A stretch of DNA of 64,000 nt, from NCBI GenBank assembly GCA_963790525.1, contig CAWBOV010000003.1, positions 124,001 to 188,000 of the forward strand. Direction: 5' to 3'. This DNA comes from CAWBOV01 sp963790525. GTDB lineage: Bacteria > Actinomycetota > Actinomycetes > Mycobacteriales > Jatrophihabitantaceae. Each line of letters begins with the position of its first letter. The first letter of the stretch is position 1. The translations under genes and the position numbers were made by a program. This document shows positions 38,237 through 46,749 of the stretch, piece by piece. Below the pieces are notes generated by a model that worked only from the letters and a program-made list of their open reading frames with translations, was not told the origin of the DNA and did no database searches.

Positions 38237-38583
38237 GCGCCACGCTGGCCGCCGGAGCCGACGCAGGCAAGGCGTCGCCGATCGGTCTGCTCATCATCGT
38301 GCTGCTGCTGATCGCCTCCTACTTCCTGTTCCGCTCCATGTCGCGCCACCTGCGCAAGGTGCCGCCGGAGTTCGGCCCCGAACTCACCGACACCGGCATC
38401 GAGTCCCGGCCGCCGGCCGCCGACATCCGCCCGCCGGCCGCCGACATCCGCCCGCCGGCCGCCGACATCCGCCCGCCGGCTGTCGACGTCCCGCCGCCGG
38501 GCCGGGCCCGGAGCGCTACGGATTCGGGCACCGACGCGGGTACGGGTGCTGCCGGTACCGACGCCGAACATCCGGCGCCCTGA
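38233..38583 (+). CDS. Small single-span membrane protein next to mca
   Basis: An intact 116-residue protein: short N-terminus, one membrane span (about 17-34, IGLLIIVLLLIASYFLF), RSMSRHLRKVPPEF, then four repeats of a seven-residue unit RPPAADI and a Gly/Thr/Ala tail. The GTG start overlaps the mca stop. A comparable small membrane protein sits between greA and mca in mycobacteria (Rv1081c). The 21-base DNA repeats at about 38406-38490 are prone to slippage. Function unknown. Confidence 0.75.
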   Translation: MSATLAAGADAGKASPIGLLIIVLLLIASYFLFRSMSRHLRKVPPEFGPELTDTGIESRPPAADIRPPAADIRPPAADIRPPAVDVPPPGRARSATDSGTDAGTGAAGTDAEHPAP

Positions 38584-38609
38584 GCCGGTAGCTCCGCCAC
38601 TCGCGGCGG

Positions 38610-39293
38610 TCAGGCGTCGGGTCCCGGCTGATGGGCGGCTGCGTTGGCGCGGCACTGCGCGGCCTTCTTCGCCCGCCCCGGTACGGCGTAGGGCGCGCCG
38701 ACACGGATCTCCTTCATCATCCGTCGGGTCACGCCGATGGCGCTCTCGTCCGCGCGGGGCTGGCCGCCTTCGGACAGGAAGAACTCGACCGAGATCGTCG
38801 GCCGGTGCGGGAAGCGCACGATGTCGACGGCTCCGATGATCCGTGCGCAGACGACGGCCGCGTCCGGGACGCTCAGCGCCAGCCGCCCCGCGCCACTGTG
38901 GGCGCGCGTGGGTACGCCGCGCGAGGTGGTCCCTTCCGGGAAGACGCCGATGCAGGAGCCCGAGCGCAGCGCGTCGGTGACGGCCTTCATCGCGTCGGCG
39001 TCACCGCGTCCCCGCTCGACCGGAATCTGCCCCATCCCGTTCAGCACCCAGGCCACCGGCTTGGTCTTCCACAGCGAGGCCTTGGCCAGCGCCCGGATCT
39101 GGCGCCGGTGCAGCCCGGCGACGCCCACCACCACCGGATCCCAGTAGCTGTCGTGATTGGCGAGGATCAGCGTGGGGCCCGACAGCGGGATCAGGTCGGC
39201 GCCGACGACCGTCAACCGGCCCCACCACCGCACGATCGGGCTGGCGAGGGCCATGACGACGCGGTAGGTCAGCGAGACCTTGTTGTTGCTCAC
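38610..39293 (-). CDS. 1-acyl-sn-glycerol-3-phosphate acyltransferase (PlsC family)
   Basis: An intact 227-residue membrane-associated acyltransferase. The catalytic NHxxxxD box is NHDSYWDP, the phosphate-binding box is FPEGTTSRG, and GMGQIPVERG is the third family motif. It transfers acyl groups to lysophosphatidate or a related acceptor. ATG at 39293. It is followed on the same strand by nothing and preceded by arfB and pepP on the same strand, but with an 87-base gap. Confidence 0.87.
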   Translation of the reverse strand: MSNNKVSLTYRVVMALASPIVRWWGRLTVVGADLIPLSGPTLILANHDSYWDPVVVGVAGLHRRQIRALAKASLWKTKPVAWVLNGMGQIPVERGRGDADAMKAVTDALRSGSCIGVFPEGTTSRGVPTRAHSGAGRLALSVPDAAVVCARIIGAVDIVRFPHRPTISVEFFLSEGGQPRADESAIGVTRRMMKEIRVGAPYAVPGRAKKAAQCRANAAAHQPGPDA

Positions 39294-39380
39294 CGCGGAA
39301 GGATCGCAATACTTGGCGGTAACAGCAACCGGCGTACATCTGCCTGGTTCGCGCCCCGGGGAGCGACCCCGCCCGTGAGC

Positions 39381-39806
39381 TCAGCCGTCCGTCCCGGGCC
39401 GGCGCAACCGCTTGACGTCGGAGCGTCGCTTCTTCGTCGCGATCCGCCGCTCGACCGAACCGCGCGTGGCCTTGGTCGGGCGTCGGGGCCGCGGCGGCGG
39501 GGCGACGGCGGCGGTGAGCTCGGCGACCAGGCGCTGCTCGGCCGCCTCGCGGTTGCGCAACTGCGACCGGAACTCCGACGCGGCGATGACGAGGACACCG
39601 TCGACCAGCCGCGGGCCGAGCCGGGTCAGCGCCCGCTCCTTCACGGCCGGCCCGAACGCGGTCGTGTTGGCCAGGTCGAAGACCAGCTCGACCCGCGAGT
39701 CGCTGGTGTTCACCGACTGCCCCCCTGGCCCGGACGACCGGGAGAACCGCCACCGGATCTCGCGCTCCGGGATGACGGCCGAGCGCACCCGCAGGGGTCC
39801 GGGCAT
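39381..39806 (-). CDS. arfB: Ribosome rescue peptidyl-tRNA hydrolase ArfB
   Basis: An intact 141-residue release-factor-like protein. The catalytic GGQ is in RSSGPGGQSVNTSDSRVEL, followed by a middle domain and a basic C-terminal tail (RRPTKATRGSVERRIATKKRRSDVKRLRR) that in ArfB inserts into the empty mRNA channel. It frees stalled ribosomes on non-stop messages. The ATG at 39806 lies five bases after the aminopeptidase stop, so the two are probably co-transcribed. Confidence 0.92.
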   Translation of the reverse strand: MPGPLRVRSAVIPEREIRWRFSRSSGPGGQSVNTSDSRVELVFDLANTTAFGPAVKERALTRLGPRLVDGVLVIAASEFRSQLRNREAAEQRLVAELTAAVAPPPRPRRPTKATRGSVERRIATKKRRSDVKRLRRPGTDG

Positions 39807-39811
39807 GCCGA

Positions 39812-41293
39812 TCAGATGGTGGCGCGGCCGGCCTGCGCCTCGCGCATCCACGCCATGACCTCGCCGGGCTCGCTCGGCAGCGCGCCGGACAGGTTCACCG
39901 GGGCGCCGTCGGTCACGAGGATGTCGTCCTCGATCCGGCACCGACAGTCCCCGCAGGTCCGCGGGCACCGTCTCGTCGTGGACCTGGAAGTACAGGCCCG
40001 GCTCGACGGTGAGGACGTTGCCGGCCGCGAGGGTCCCGCGCGGGTAGATCTCGGTGCGGGCCGGCGGCACAGTCGTGCACGTCGATGCCCAGCATGTGCG
40101 AGGTGCCGTGCAGGGTGTAGCGGCGGTGCAACCCGGCCCCGGGGGCGTCGGTGTCGGTGGCGCAGGAGACGTCAGCGGTGACCGGCAGGATGCCCCAGCC
40201 GTGCAGGTGGTCGGCGAGCACCCACATCGCGGCCCGGTGCGCGGCGAGGAAGTCCGCTCCGGCCTTGACCTCGGCGATCCCGGCCTGCTGCGCCTCGTGG
40301 ACGGCGCGGTAGACCTTGAGCTGGTTGGGCGTCCATTCGCCGTTGACGGGCATGGTGCGGGTGACGTCCGCGGTGTACAGCTCGTCGGTCTCGATGCCCA
40401 TGTCGGCGAGCAGGAGCTGGCCGTGGCGCGATCGTCGCCGTTGTTGCGCCACCAGTGCAGGACGGTGCCGTGGGTGCCGGCGCCGAGGATCGAGGTGTAG
40501 CCGACCTCGTTGCCCTCGAGCCGCGCGCGACGCCAGAAGGTGCCCTCCAGCCAGCGCTCGCCTCGCGCGCCGCCGCGTTCGAGCAGCATCGGCAGCTCGC
40601 GGGCGACGTCGGCGAAGCCGCGCGCGGTGGCGTCACAGGCGTGCTGCAGGCGGGCGATCTCCCACTCGTCCTTGACCAGACGCAGCTCGTCGAGCGTGCG
40701 GCCCAGGATCGCGTCGCTGCCACGGGGGAGCAGGGCGTCGACGGATGCGTCGATGCCGCGCAGGAGTGCGCAGTCGCCGTCCTTGTGGGGACTCAGCGCG
40801 CCGGCGAGCTCGGACAGCGGCCGGACGTCCAGGCCCAGTGCCTGCGCGGTCGCCTCGACGGTCGGGACACCGCCCACCCACAGGGCGCCGTGCGAGCCGG
40901 TCGGTGAAGTACCCGAGCGATCCGGGTCCGACGTACTCGCGGACGTACAGGGTGGCGCGGTGACCGGCCCCGTCGGGGGCGAGGACGAGCACGGCGTCCT
41001 CGGTGGTCTCCCCGGTGAGCCAGGTGAACGAGCTCGCTGCCCGGAACGCGTACTCGGTGTCGTTGGCCCGGGTCTTCAGCGAGCCGGACGGGACGACCAC
41101 GAGCCGGCCGGGGAAGGCCGCGGACACGCTCGCCCTGCGCCGGGCGGCCCACTCCGCGCCGTCGGGGCGTGCCGGGTGCGGCATCACCGGAGCGTCCCCC
41201 CAGTGCTCGGCGATCGAGGCCTGCAGCTCGCGGCGACATGCCGATGTCGTGGGTGGCGACGGGGACGGCCTCGGGTGCCGGATCGGTGGTCAT
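39812..41293 (-). CDS. pepP: Xaa-Pro aminopeptidase (aminopeptidase P), frameshifted
   Basis: A metallopeptidase of about 490 residues that removes N-terminal residues preceding proline. N-terminal domain: RRRASVSAAFPGRLVVVPSG, NDTEYAFRAASSFTWLTGETTEDAVLVL. Catalytic pita-bread domain: LLADMGIETDELYTADVTRTMPVNG (metal Asp residues), LHGTSHMLGIDVHD (His) and TVEPGLYFQVHDETVP (Glu). Indels fall near 39940, 40065, 40430, 40900 and 41235. ATG at 41293 (MTTDPAPEAV). Confidence 0.88.
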
Positions 41294-41307
41294 CGTCCGA
41301 TCGTAGA

Positions 41308-43476
41308 TCAGCCCGCCGACGTGCCGGAGGCGGTGAACCGGCGCAGCCGCAGGCTGTTGCTGACCACGAACACGGAGCTGAACGCCATCGCGAATCCGGC
41401 GATCATCGGGCTCAGCAGCCCGGCCGCGGCCAGCGGGATGGCGGCGACGTTGTACGCGAAGGCCCAGAACAGGTTGCCCTTGATCGTGCGCAGGGTCGCG
41501 CGCGAGAGCCGGATGGCGTCCGCGGCGGCGCGCAGGTCCCCGCGCACCAGGGTCAGGTCGCCGGCCTCGATCGCGGCGTCGGTGCCGGTGCCCATCGCCA
41601 GCCCGAGGTCGGCCTGGGCCAGGGCCGCGGCGTCGTTGATGCCGTCGCCGACCATGGCCACCGTCCTGCCGTCGCGCTGCAGTCGCTGGATGGCGTCGGC
41701 CTTCTGCGCGGGCAGCACCTCGGCGATGACGTCGTCGATCCCGACCGCGGCCGCGACGGCCTCGGCGGCCGCCCGGTTGTCCCCGGTGAGCAGCACCGCG
41801 TGCAGCCCCAGTGCCCGCAGCTCGGCGACCGCCTGGGCCGAGGTCGGCTTGAGCGTGTCGCCCACGGTGATCGCACCCCGGATGGCGCCGTCCCACGCCG
41901 CCCACACCACCGTGCGCGGACCGAGGTCGGCGAGCGCGACGGCCTTGTCCAGGTCGGCTGCGGGCGCCATCCCCAGCGTGTCGGCCAGCCAGGACCGGCG
42001 ACCCACGGCGACCTCCCGGCCCTCCACCCGCCCGGTGACGCCCAGCCCGCCGTGGCCGGCGAAATCCTCGACGCCGGGCAATTCCGGCCACTCCGTCCGC
42101 GCGGCCGCCACGACGGCGCGCCCCACCGGATGTTCGGAGGCGGCTTCGACCGCGCCGGCCAGCCGCAGGGTGTCGGCATCGCCGACGACACCGAGGACGC
42201 TCATCCGTCCCGTGGTGACCGTGCCGGTCTTGTCGAGGACCACCGTGTCCACGGCCCGCGTGGACTCCAGGACCTCGGGGCCCTTGATGAGGATGCCCAG
42301 TTGCGCGGCCCGGCCCGTGCCCACGAGCAGCGCGGTGGGCGTGGCGAGGCCGAGCGCGCACGGACAGGCGATGATGAGGACGGCCACCGCCGCCGTGAAC
42401 GCCGACGCCACCGGTTGCCCGGACAGCAGCCAGCCCGCGAGCGTGAGCGCCGAGACGGCGAACACGACCGGCACGAACACCCCCGAGATGCGGTCGGCCA
42501 GGCGCTGCAGCGGCGCCTTGCCCGTCTGCGCGCGGTCGACCAGCCGGGCGATCTGGGCGAGCTGGGTGTCGGCGCCGACCCGCCTCGCGCGGACGACCAG
42601 CCGGCCGCCGACGGCGACGGTGGCCCCTGTGACCGCGTCACCGGGCGCGACGTCGATCGGCAGGGGCTCGCCGGTGAGCATGGAGGCGTCCACCGCGGAG
42701 TTCCCGCTGACGACCACACCGTCCGTGGCCACCTTCTCACCGGGACGGACGACGAAGGTGTCACCGACCTGGAGCTCACCGATAGGGAGGCGGTGCTCGA
42801 CGCCGTCGCGGAGCACGCTGACGTCCTTGGCGCCGACCTCGAGCAGGGCCCGCAGTGCCGCGCCGGAACGACGCTTCGCCCGCGCCTCCAGGTACCTGCC
42901 GGCGAGCAGGAACACCGTCACGGCAGAACAGACCTCGAGGTAGAGCTCCCGGCCGGGAGCGAACACCACGGCCACGAGGGACCACAGGTAGGCCGCACCG
43001 ATGCCGACACTCACGAGCGTGTCCATCGTCGAGGTCAGGTGGCGGGCGTTGCGCACGGTGGCGACATGGAACGGCCAGGCTCCCCACACCACGACGGGGG
43101 TGGCCAGTGCCAGCGCGACCCAGCGCCAGCCGCCGTCGTGCAGGAGGCCGAGCATGGACAGCACGACCACCGGTATCGCCAGGACGGTGGAGACCGCCAG
43201 GCGGCGCAGCAGATCGCGCGCGTCGTGGTCGGTGTGGGCGTGGCCCCCCGCGAGGTGCGCCTGGTAGCCGGCGCTCTCGACGACGCCGATGAGGTCGTCG
43301 GGGGTGAGCGGGTCGGCGTAGGTCACCGATGCCTTCTCCGTCGCGTAGTTGACGGTGGCGCTCACCCCGTCGACGCGGTTGAGTTTCTTCTGCACCCGGG
43401 CGGCGCACGACGAGCACGTCATGCCGCCGATGCGGAGATCGACCTGGTGGGCGGCGTCGTGATCGGTGGCGGTCAT
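41308..43476 (-). CDS. copA: Copper-exporting P1B-type ATPase
   Basis: An intact 722-residue heavy-metal pump. One N-terminal metal-binding domain (GGMTCSSCA, cysteines 21 and 24), eight predicted membrane spans, the ion-path motif CPC (371-373), actuator TGEP, phosphorylation DKTGT (D415), the SEHPVGRAVV His-Pro motif and GDGINDAAALAQADLG. The CPC motif together with the csoR-copZ context supports Cu(I) export. The ATG overlaps the copZ stop. The open frame reaches further upstream through copZ but that part is not copA. Confidence 0.95.
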   Translation of the reverse strand: MTATDHDAAHQVDLRIGGMTCSSCAARVQKKLNRVDGVSATVNYATEKASVTYADPLTPDDLIGVVESAGYQAHLAGGHAHTDHDARDLLRRLAVSTVLAIPVVVLSMLGLLHDGGWRWVALALATPVVVWGAWPFHVATVRNARHLTSTMDTLVSVGIGAAYLWSLVAVVFAPGRELYLEVCSAVTVFLLAGRYLEARAKRRSGAALRALLEVGAKDVSVLRDGVEHRLPIGELQVGDTFVVRPGEKVATDGVVVSGNSAVDASMLTGEPLPIDVAPGDAVTGATVAVGGRLVVRARRVGADTQLAQIARLVDRAQTGKAPLQRLADRISGVFVPVVFAVSALTLAGWLLSGQPVASAFTAAVAVLIIACPCALGLATPTALLVGTGRAAQLGILIKGPEVLESTRAVDTVVLDKTGTVTTGRMSVLGVVGDADTLRLAGAVEAASEHPVGRAVVAAARTEWPELPGVEDFAGHGGLGVTGRVEGREVAVGRRSWLADTLGMAPAADLDKAVALADLGPRTVVWAAWDGAIRGAITVGDTLKPTSAQAVAELRALGLHAVLLTGDNRAAAEAVAAAVGIDDVIAEVLPAQKADAIQRLQRDGRTVAMVGDGINDAAALAQADLGLAMGTGTDAAIEAGDLTLVRGDLRAAADAIRLSRATLRTIKGNLFWAFAYNVAAIPLAAAGLLSPMIAGFAMAFSSVFVVSNSLRLRRFTASGTSAG

Positions 43477-43706
43477 GAGGCCAACCGGTAGTCGCCCGCC
43501 TCGTCGAGCGCGGCGGCGATGTCGTCGACGGCGAGCTGGGAAGCACTCGTGACCGTCAGTGTCGAGGTTCCGCCGGGTACAAGGCTGATGTGTATGTGCT
43601 CGACACCGGCCAGGGCAGAAAGTTCCTCGGTGACGGCGGCGACGCAGTGGCCGCAGGTCAGCCCCGTCACGGCGTAGCTGATCTCGCTGCGGTCCGCCGC
43701 GGTCAT
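43473..43706 (-). CDS. copZ: Copper chaperone, heavy-metal-associated domain
   Basis: A 77-residue ferredoxin-like HMA protein with the metal site GLTCGHCVAAV. It would carry Cu(I) to CopA and possibly to CsoR. Start overlaps the csoR stop and stop overlaps the copA start (ATGA each), giving a tightly coupled three-gene operon. Confidence 0.93.
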   Translation of the reverse strand: MTAADRSEISYAVTGLTCGHCVAAVTEELSALAGVEHIHISLVPGGTSTLTVTSASQLAVDDIAAALDEAGDYRLAS

Positions 43707-44005
43707 GAGCGGACCAGCCGTGCGATGGCCTGGCTGGCTTCGCGGAGCTTCTCGCCGGCCTCGTCACCGCCGGCCTCGATCGCCGCGGTCACGCAGTGCG
43801 CGAGGTGTTCGTCGAGCAGCCCGAGCGCGAAGGCTTCCAGCGCCCTGGTGGCCGCGGAGACCTGGGTCAGAACGTCGATGCAGTAGGTGTCGGACTCGAC
43901 CATCCGCTGCAGCCCGCGGACCTGGCCCTCGATCCGCCGCAGTCGTTTGAGCTGGGCGTCCTTGGTGTCGGCGTAGCCCGGCAGCGCCGAGTGGTCGTGC
44001 TCCAT
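43703..44005 (-). CDS. csoR: Copper-sensing repressor CsoR
   Basis: A 100-residue all-helical DUF156 repressor. The Cu(I) ligands Cys42, His67 and Cys71 (YCIDVL, DEHLAHC) have the spacing of characterised CsoR proteins; basic residues near the N-terminus (LKRLRRIEGQVRGLQRM) provide the DNA-contact surface. Apo-CsoR represses, Cu(I) releases it. It heads the operon and two operator-like palindromes lie just upstream. Confidence 0.95.
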   Translation of the reverse strand: MEHDHSALPGYADTKDAQLKRLRRIEGQVRGLQRMVESDTYCIDVLTQVSAATRALEAFALGLLDEHLAHCVTAAIEAGGDEAGEKLREASQAIARLVRS

Positions 44006-44021
44006 GCGAACCTCCGGTCTA

Positions 44022-44040
44022 GGTACCCCTGGGGGGTACC
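44022..44040. promoter_or_regulatory. Candidate CsoR operator 1
   Basis: GGTACCCCTGGGGGGTACC is an inverted repeat (eight-base arms around TGG) 17 bases before the csoR start. GC runs flanked by TA steps are typical of CsoR operators. Likely overlaps the promoter of csoR-copZ-copA. Confidence 0.65.
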
Positions 44041-44073
44041 GCCACCGTACCTATCCGAAGCAGGCTGCGCAAC

Positions 44074-44090
44074 ATACCTAGAGGGGGTAT
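44074..44090. promoter_or_regulatory. Candidate CsoR operator 2
   Basis: ATACCTAGAGGGGGTAT is an imperfect palindrome of the same type (ATACC...GGTAT), 34 bases further upstream. It ends only 16 bases from the convergent-side thiolase stop, so it can only serve the copper operon. Confidence 0.6.
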
Positions 44091-44105
44091 CAACCCGCCG
44101 GTGAC

Positions 44106-45299
44106 TTACAGGCGTTCGATGATCGTCGCGTTCGCCAGGCCGCCGCCCTCGCACATCACCTGCAGGCCGTAACGCCCGCCGGTCTGCTCGAGGGTGGAGA
44201 GGAGGGTGGTCAGCAGCCGCGCACCACTGGCGCCCAGCGGGTGGCCGAGAGCGATCGCGCCACCGTTGATGTTGACCTTGGCGAGGTCGGCGCCGGTCTC
44301 CGCCTGCCAGGCCAGCACGACGCTCGCGAACGCCTCGTTGACCTCGAACGCGTCGATGTCGTCGATCGTCAATCCCGCCCGCGACAGCACCTTCGCCGTC
44401 GCGGGGATGACGCCGGTGAGCATGAGCAGCGGATCGGAGCCGACCACCGCGAAGCTGTGCAGCCGTGCGCGCGGTCGCAGGCCCAGCCGTGCCGCGACCT
44501 CACTGCTGGTGATCAGCACGGCGGCGGATCCGTCGTTGATCGGGCTCGAGTTGCCGGCCGTCGTATGCCACCCGATCTGCGGGTAGCGCTCGCTCCAGCC
44601 GTCTGCGTAGAACGCCGGCCGCAGCGCGAGCAGGGACTCGGCGGTGGTGGCCGGGCGTACCGATTCGTCCGTCGCGACCTCGATCAGACCACCGTCGGGT
44701 CCGTCGACCTTCAGCGGCGCGACCTCGGCGGCGAAGCGGCCGTCGGCCCAGGCTGCGGCCGCACGCTGGTGGCTGGTCGCGGCGAACTCGTCCAGCTGCG
44801 TGCGGGAGAGCTTCCAGCGGGCGGTGATCAGTTCGGAGCTGATGCCCTGGTGGACGAACCCCTCGGGGTAGCGCTGCGCGATCCGTTGCCCGAACGGGTC
44901 CTTCCCGGCTGTGGAGCTGCCCATCGGGACGCGGCTCATCGACTCGACGCCGGAGGCGATCACGACGTCGTAGGCCCCGCTGATGACGCCCTGCGCGGCG
45001 AAGTGGACGGCCTGCTGGCTGCTGCCGCACTGGCGGTCGACCGTCACGCCGGGCACGGACTCCGGCAACCCGGCCGCGAGGATCGCCTGGCGGGCGGTGT
45101 TGAGGCTCTGCTCGCCGACCTGGCTGACCGCGCCGCTGATGACGTCGTCGACGAGCGCCGGGGCGATGCCCGCACGGGCGATGAGGGTGGCGAGGGCGTG
45201 CGCGTGGAGGTCCACCGGGTGCACTCCCGAGAGCGCGCCCCCTGGCTTGCCCTTCCCGACGGGCGTGCGGACGGCATCGACGATGACTGCGTCTGGCAT
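44106..45299 (-). CDS. Acetyl-CoA C-acyltransferase (thiolase)
   Basis: An intact 397-residue thiolase. Nucleophile C91 is in TVDRQCGSSQQAVHFA, the catalytic histidine in INGGAIALGHPLGASGARLL and the second cysteine in QVMCEGGGLANATIIERL. It resembles the biosynthetic/degradative thiolase II group including the sterol-linked FadA5/6 type. ATG at 45299 with GGAGG-like CGGAGG upstream. Divergent from a TetR regulator, which probably controls it. It is a second, only distantly similar thiolase to the one at 21497. Confidence 0.9.
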   Translation of the reverse strand: MPDAVIVDAVRTPVGKGKPGGALSGVHPVDLHAHALATLIARAGIAPALVDDVISGAVSQVGEQSLNTARQAILAAGLPESVPGVTVDRQCGSSQQAVHFAAQGVISGAYDVVIASGVESMSRVPMGSSTAGKDPFGQRIAQRYPEGFVHQGISSELITARWKLSRTQLDEFAATSHQRAAAAWADGRFAAEVAPLKVDGPDGGLIEVATDESVRPATTAESLLALRPAFYADGWSERYPQIGWHTTAGNSSPINDGSAAVLITSSEVAARLGLRPRARLHSFAVVGSDPLLMLTGVIPATAKVLSRAGLTIDDIDAFEVNEAFASVVLAWQAETGADLAKVNINGGAIALGHPLGASGARLLTTLLSTLEQTGGRYGLQVMCEGGGLANATIIERL

Positions 45300-45325
45300 G
45301 GCAACCTCCGGCAGGACGGCCTGTG

Positions 45326-45337
45326 TACCGACTGGTA
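45326..45337. promoter_or_regulatory. Short palindrome between thiolase and TetR gene
   Basis: TACCGACTGGTA (arms TACC/GGTA) lies 26 bases before the thiolase start in the 138-base divergent region. A GGTAAC direct repeat follows (45334, 45348). A TetR operator here is plausible but the symmetry is weak. Confidence 0.3.
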
Positions 45338-45437
45338 ACTACGCAACGGTAACCATCTGTTCCCGGCGCGCCGGATCGATGTGATCGACGCCTCGCGGAG
45401 CGGCTTGGTACCGCGCCGGAGCCGGTAAAGTGCGCGC

Positions 45438-46022
45438 ATGGCGCGCAAGACGGTCGAGTTGCGGCGCGAGGAGATCCTCGACGCCACCGTGCAGCAGATG
45501 CAGGAACGGGGCCTGGCGGCGACCCGCGTGCAGGACGTCGCACAGGCCCTCGGGGTCAGCACCGGCCTGATCTTCTATCACTTCGAGACCCGAGAGCAGC
45601 TCGTCGCCGACGCGTTCGTCCACGCCGCCGAGCGGGACCTCAAGCGCCTCGATGCCGTCCTCGCCCGGCGCGGGACCATCGACGCGCGGCTGCGCGCCGT
45701 CATCCGGCTGTACGGCCCGTCCGGGGACACGATGGGCTGGCGGTTGTGGATCGACGGCTGGTCCGCGGCGCTGCACGACCGCGGCCTCGTCGAGGTGATC
45801 CGCCGCCTCGACAAGCGCTGGCAGGACGCGGTGGCGATGCTGATCGCCGAGGGGGTCGAGAGCGGGGACTTCACCTGCCCCGACCCTGCGGCCGCGGCCG
45901 GGCGGATCTGCACGTTCCTCGACGGTGTCGCCGTGCAGGTCGTAGTCCGGACGGGCAGCCTGAGCCGCGCCAAGGCCGGGCGCTGGATCGACGCGTTCGT
46001 CGCCGGCGAGATCGGCAGCTGA
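45438..46022 (+). CDS. TetR family transcriptional regulator
   Basis: A 194-residue regulator with an N-terminal helix-turn-helix (RREEILDATVQQMQERGLAATRVQDVAQALGVSTGLIFYHFETREQLVADAF) and an all-helical ligand domain containing WRLWIDGWSAAL and a C-terminal dimer region. The HTH and the TWLW-like segment recall regulators of fatty-acid genes. It faces the thiolase gene and likely represses it; ligand may be an acyl-CoA. Confidence 0.9.
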   Translation: MARKTVELRREEILDATVQQMQERGLAATRVQDVAQALGVSTGLIFYHFETREQLVADAFVHAAERDLKRLDAVLARRGTIDARLRAVIRLYGPSGDTMGWRLWIDGWSAALHDRGLVEVIRRLDKRWQDAVAMLIAEGVESGDFTCPDPAAAAGRICTFLDGVAVQVVVRTGSLSRAKAGRWIDAFVAGEIGS

Positions 46023-46061
46023 TCCGGTGCCGGACGACCTCGGTGAGGCGGCCGGTCTGCG

Positions 46062-46577
46062 GTGACACAGGACCAACGACCCTGGGCTCGCCTACATCGG
46101 TGCGCTCTGCTGGCAGGTGTGTTCTTCACCGACGTCCTCCCGCTGGACCTTCCGCTGACCGTTGCCCGGGAACGTCTGCACGGTCACCCCGATCTCGGGC
46201 GTGTCCTTCAGGACGCGTCCGAAGGCGCGCTGAGCGAGAGCTTCGGTGGGTCTGCCAGGAGTCTGATGTGGAGTGGCGACGGCGCGTACCCCGCATTCAC
46301 GGTCGTGGCTCTGCCCCCGTATCGCCGTCAGGAGACGTCAGTGGTCCCGATACGGTGGCTCCACAACGGGGCCGCAGCGAGCGTCGCGCTGCTGGACGCC
46401 AATCTGGAACTGCAGCCCCATCAGGGCGAGAGGTCACGGCTCGCGCTGACGGGGACGTGCCAGCTGCCCGGGCTCCTGCCCCCCGGCCCCGGAACCGAAC
46501 TGCCGCGCCGCCTGGTTCACTCGATGACCGGCAGCCTGCTGTCCCGCACCGCGCGGACACTGGACGAGGCGGGCTGA
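46062..46577 (+). CDS. Conserved hypothetical protein, possibly SRPBCC-like
   Basis: A 171-residue protein with a GTG start 40 bases after the TetR gene. The second half (VVPIRWLHNGAAASVALLDANLELQPHQGERSRLALTGTCQLPG, then a helix LVHSMTGSLLSRTARTLDEAG) resembles small actinobacterial proteins with a helix-grip fold: strand-rich region ending in a long helix. I do not recognise it firmly. No signal peptide or metal site seen. Confidence 0.6.
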   Translation: MTQDQRPWARLHRCALLAGVFFTDVLPLDLPLTVARERLHGHPDLGRVLQDASEGALSESFGGSARSLMWSGDGAYPAFTVVALPPYRRQETSVVPIRWLHNGAAASVALLDANLELQPHQGERSRLALTGTCQLPGLLPPGPGTELPRRLVHSMTGSLLSRTARTLDEAG

Positions 46578-46749
46578 GCCCATGCCCGTCCCGCGGCGCC
46601 CCACGAGGGTGGGGCAGCGCGTGTCGCAGGACACGTAGACCTGCCGCCGTTATCGTCACCACGATGCGTGACTCGACCGAACGCGGCTACCACGACACCG
46701 TGAGCGCCCCACTGCGCACCGGAAGAGCCTTCTCGGCGGAGCTGTCCGG

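Noticed and set aside
21497..41293. Extra bases seemed to fall between codons, hinting at programmed +1 frameshifting or quadruplet decoding in many genes.
   Set aside because: An insertion inside a codon can nearly always be re-read as one between codons with a changed third base, so the pattern comes from how I aligned it. Deletions and two-base changes also occur. Sequence error is the simpler reading.
40510..43491. A nearly 1000-residue rightward open frame over pepP and copA.
   Set aside because: It is the complement of well-supported genes and has an unnatural Gly/Arg/Asp-rich composition.
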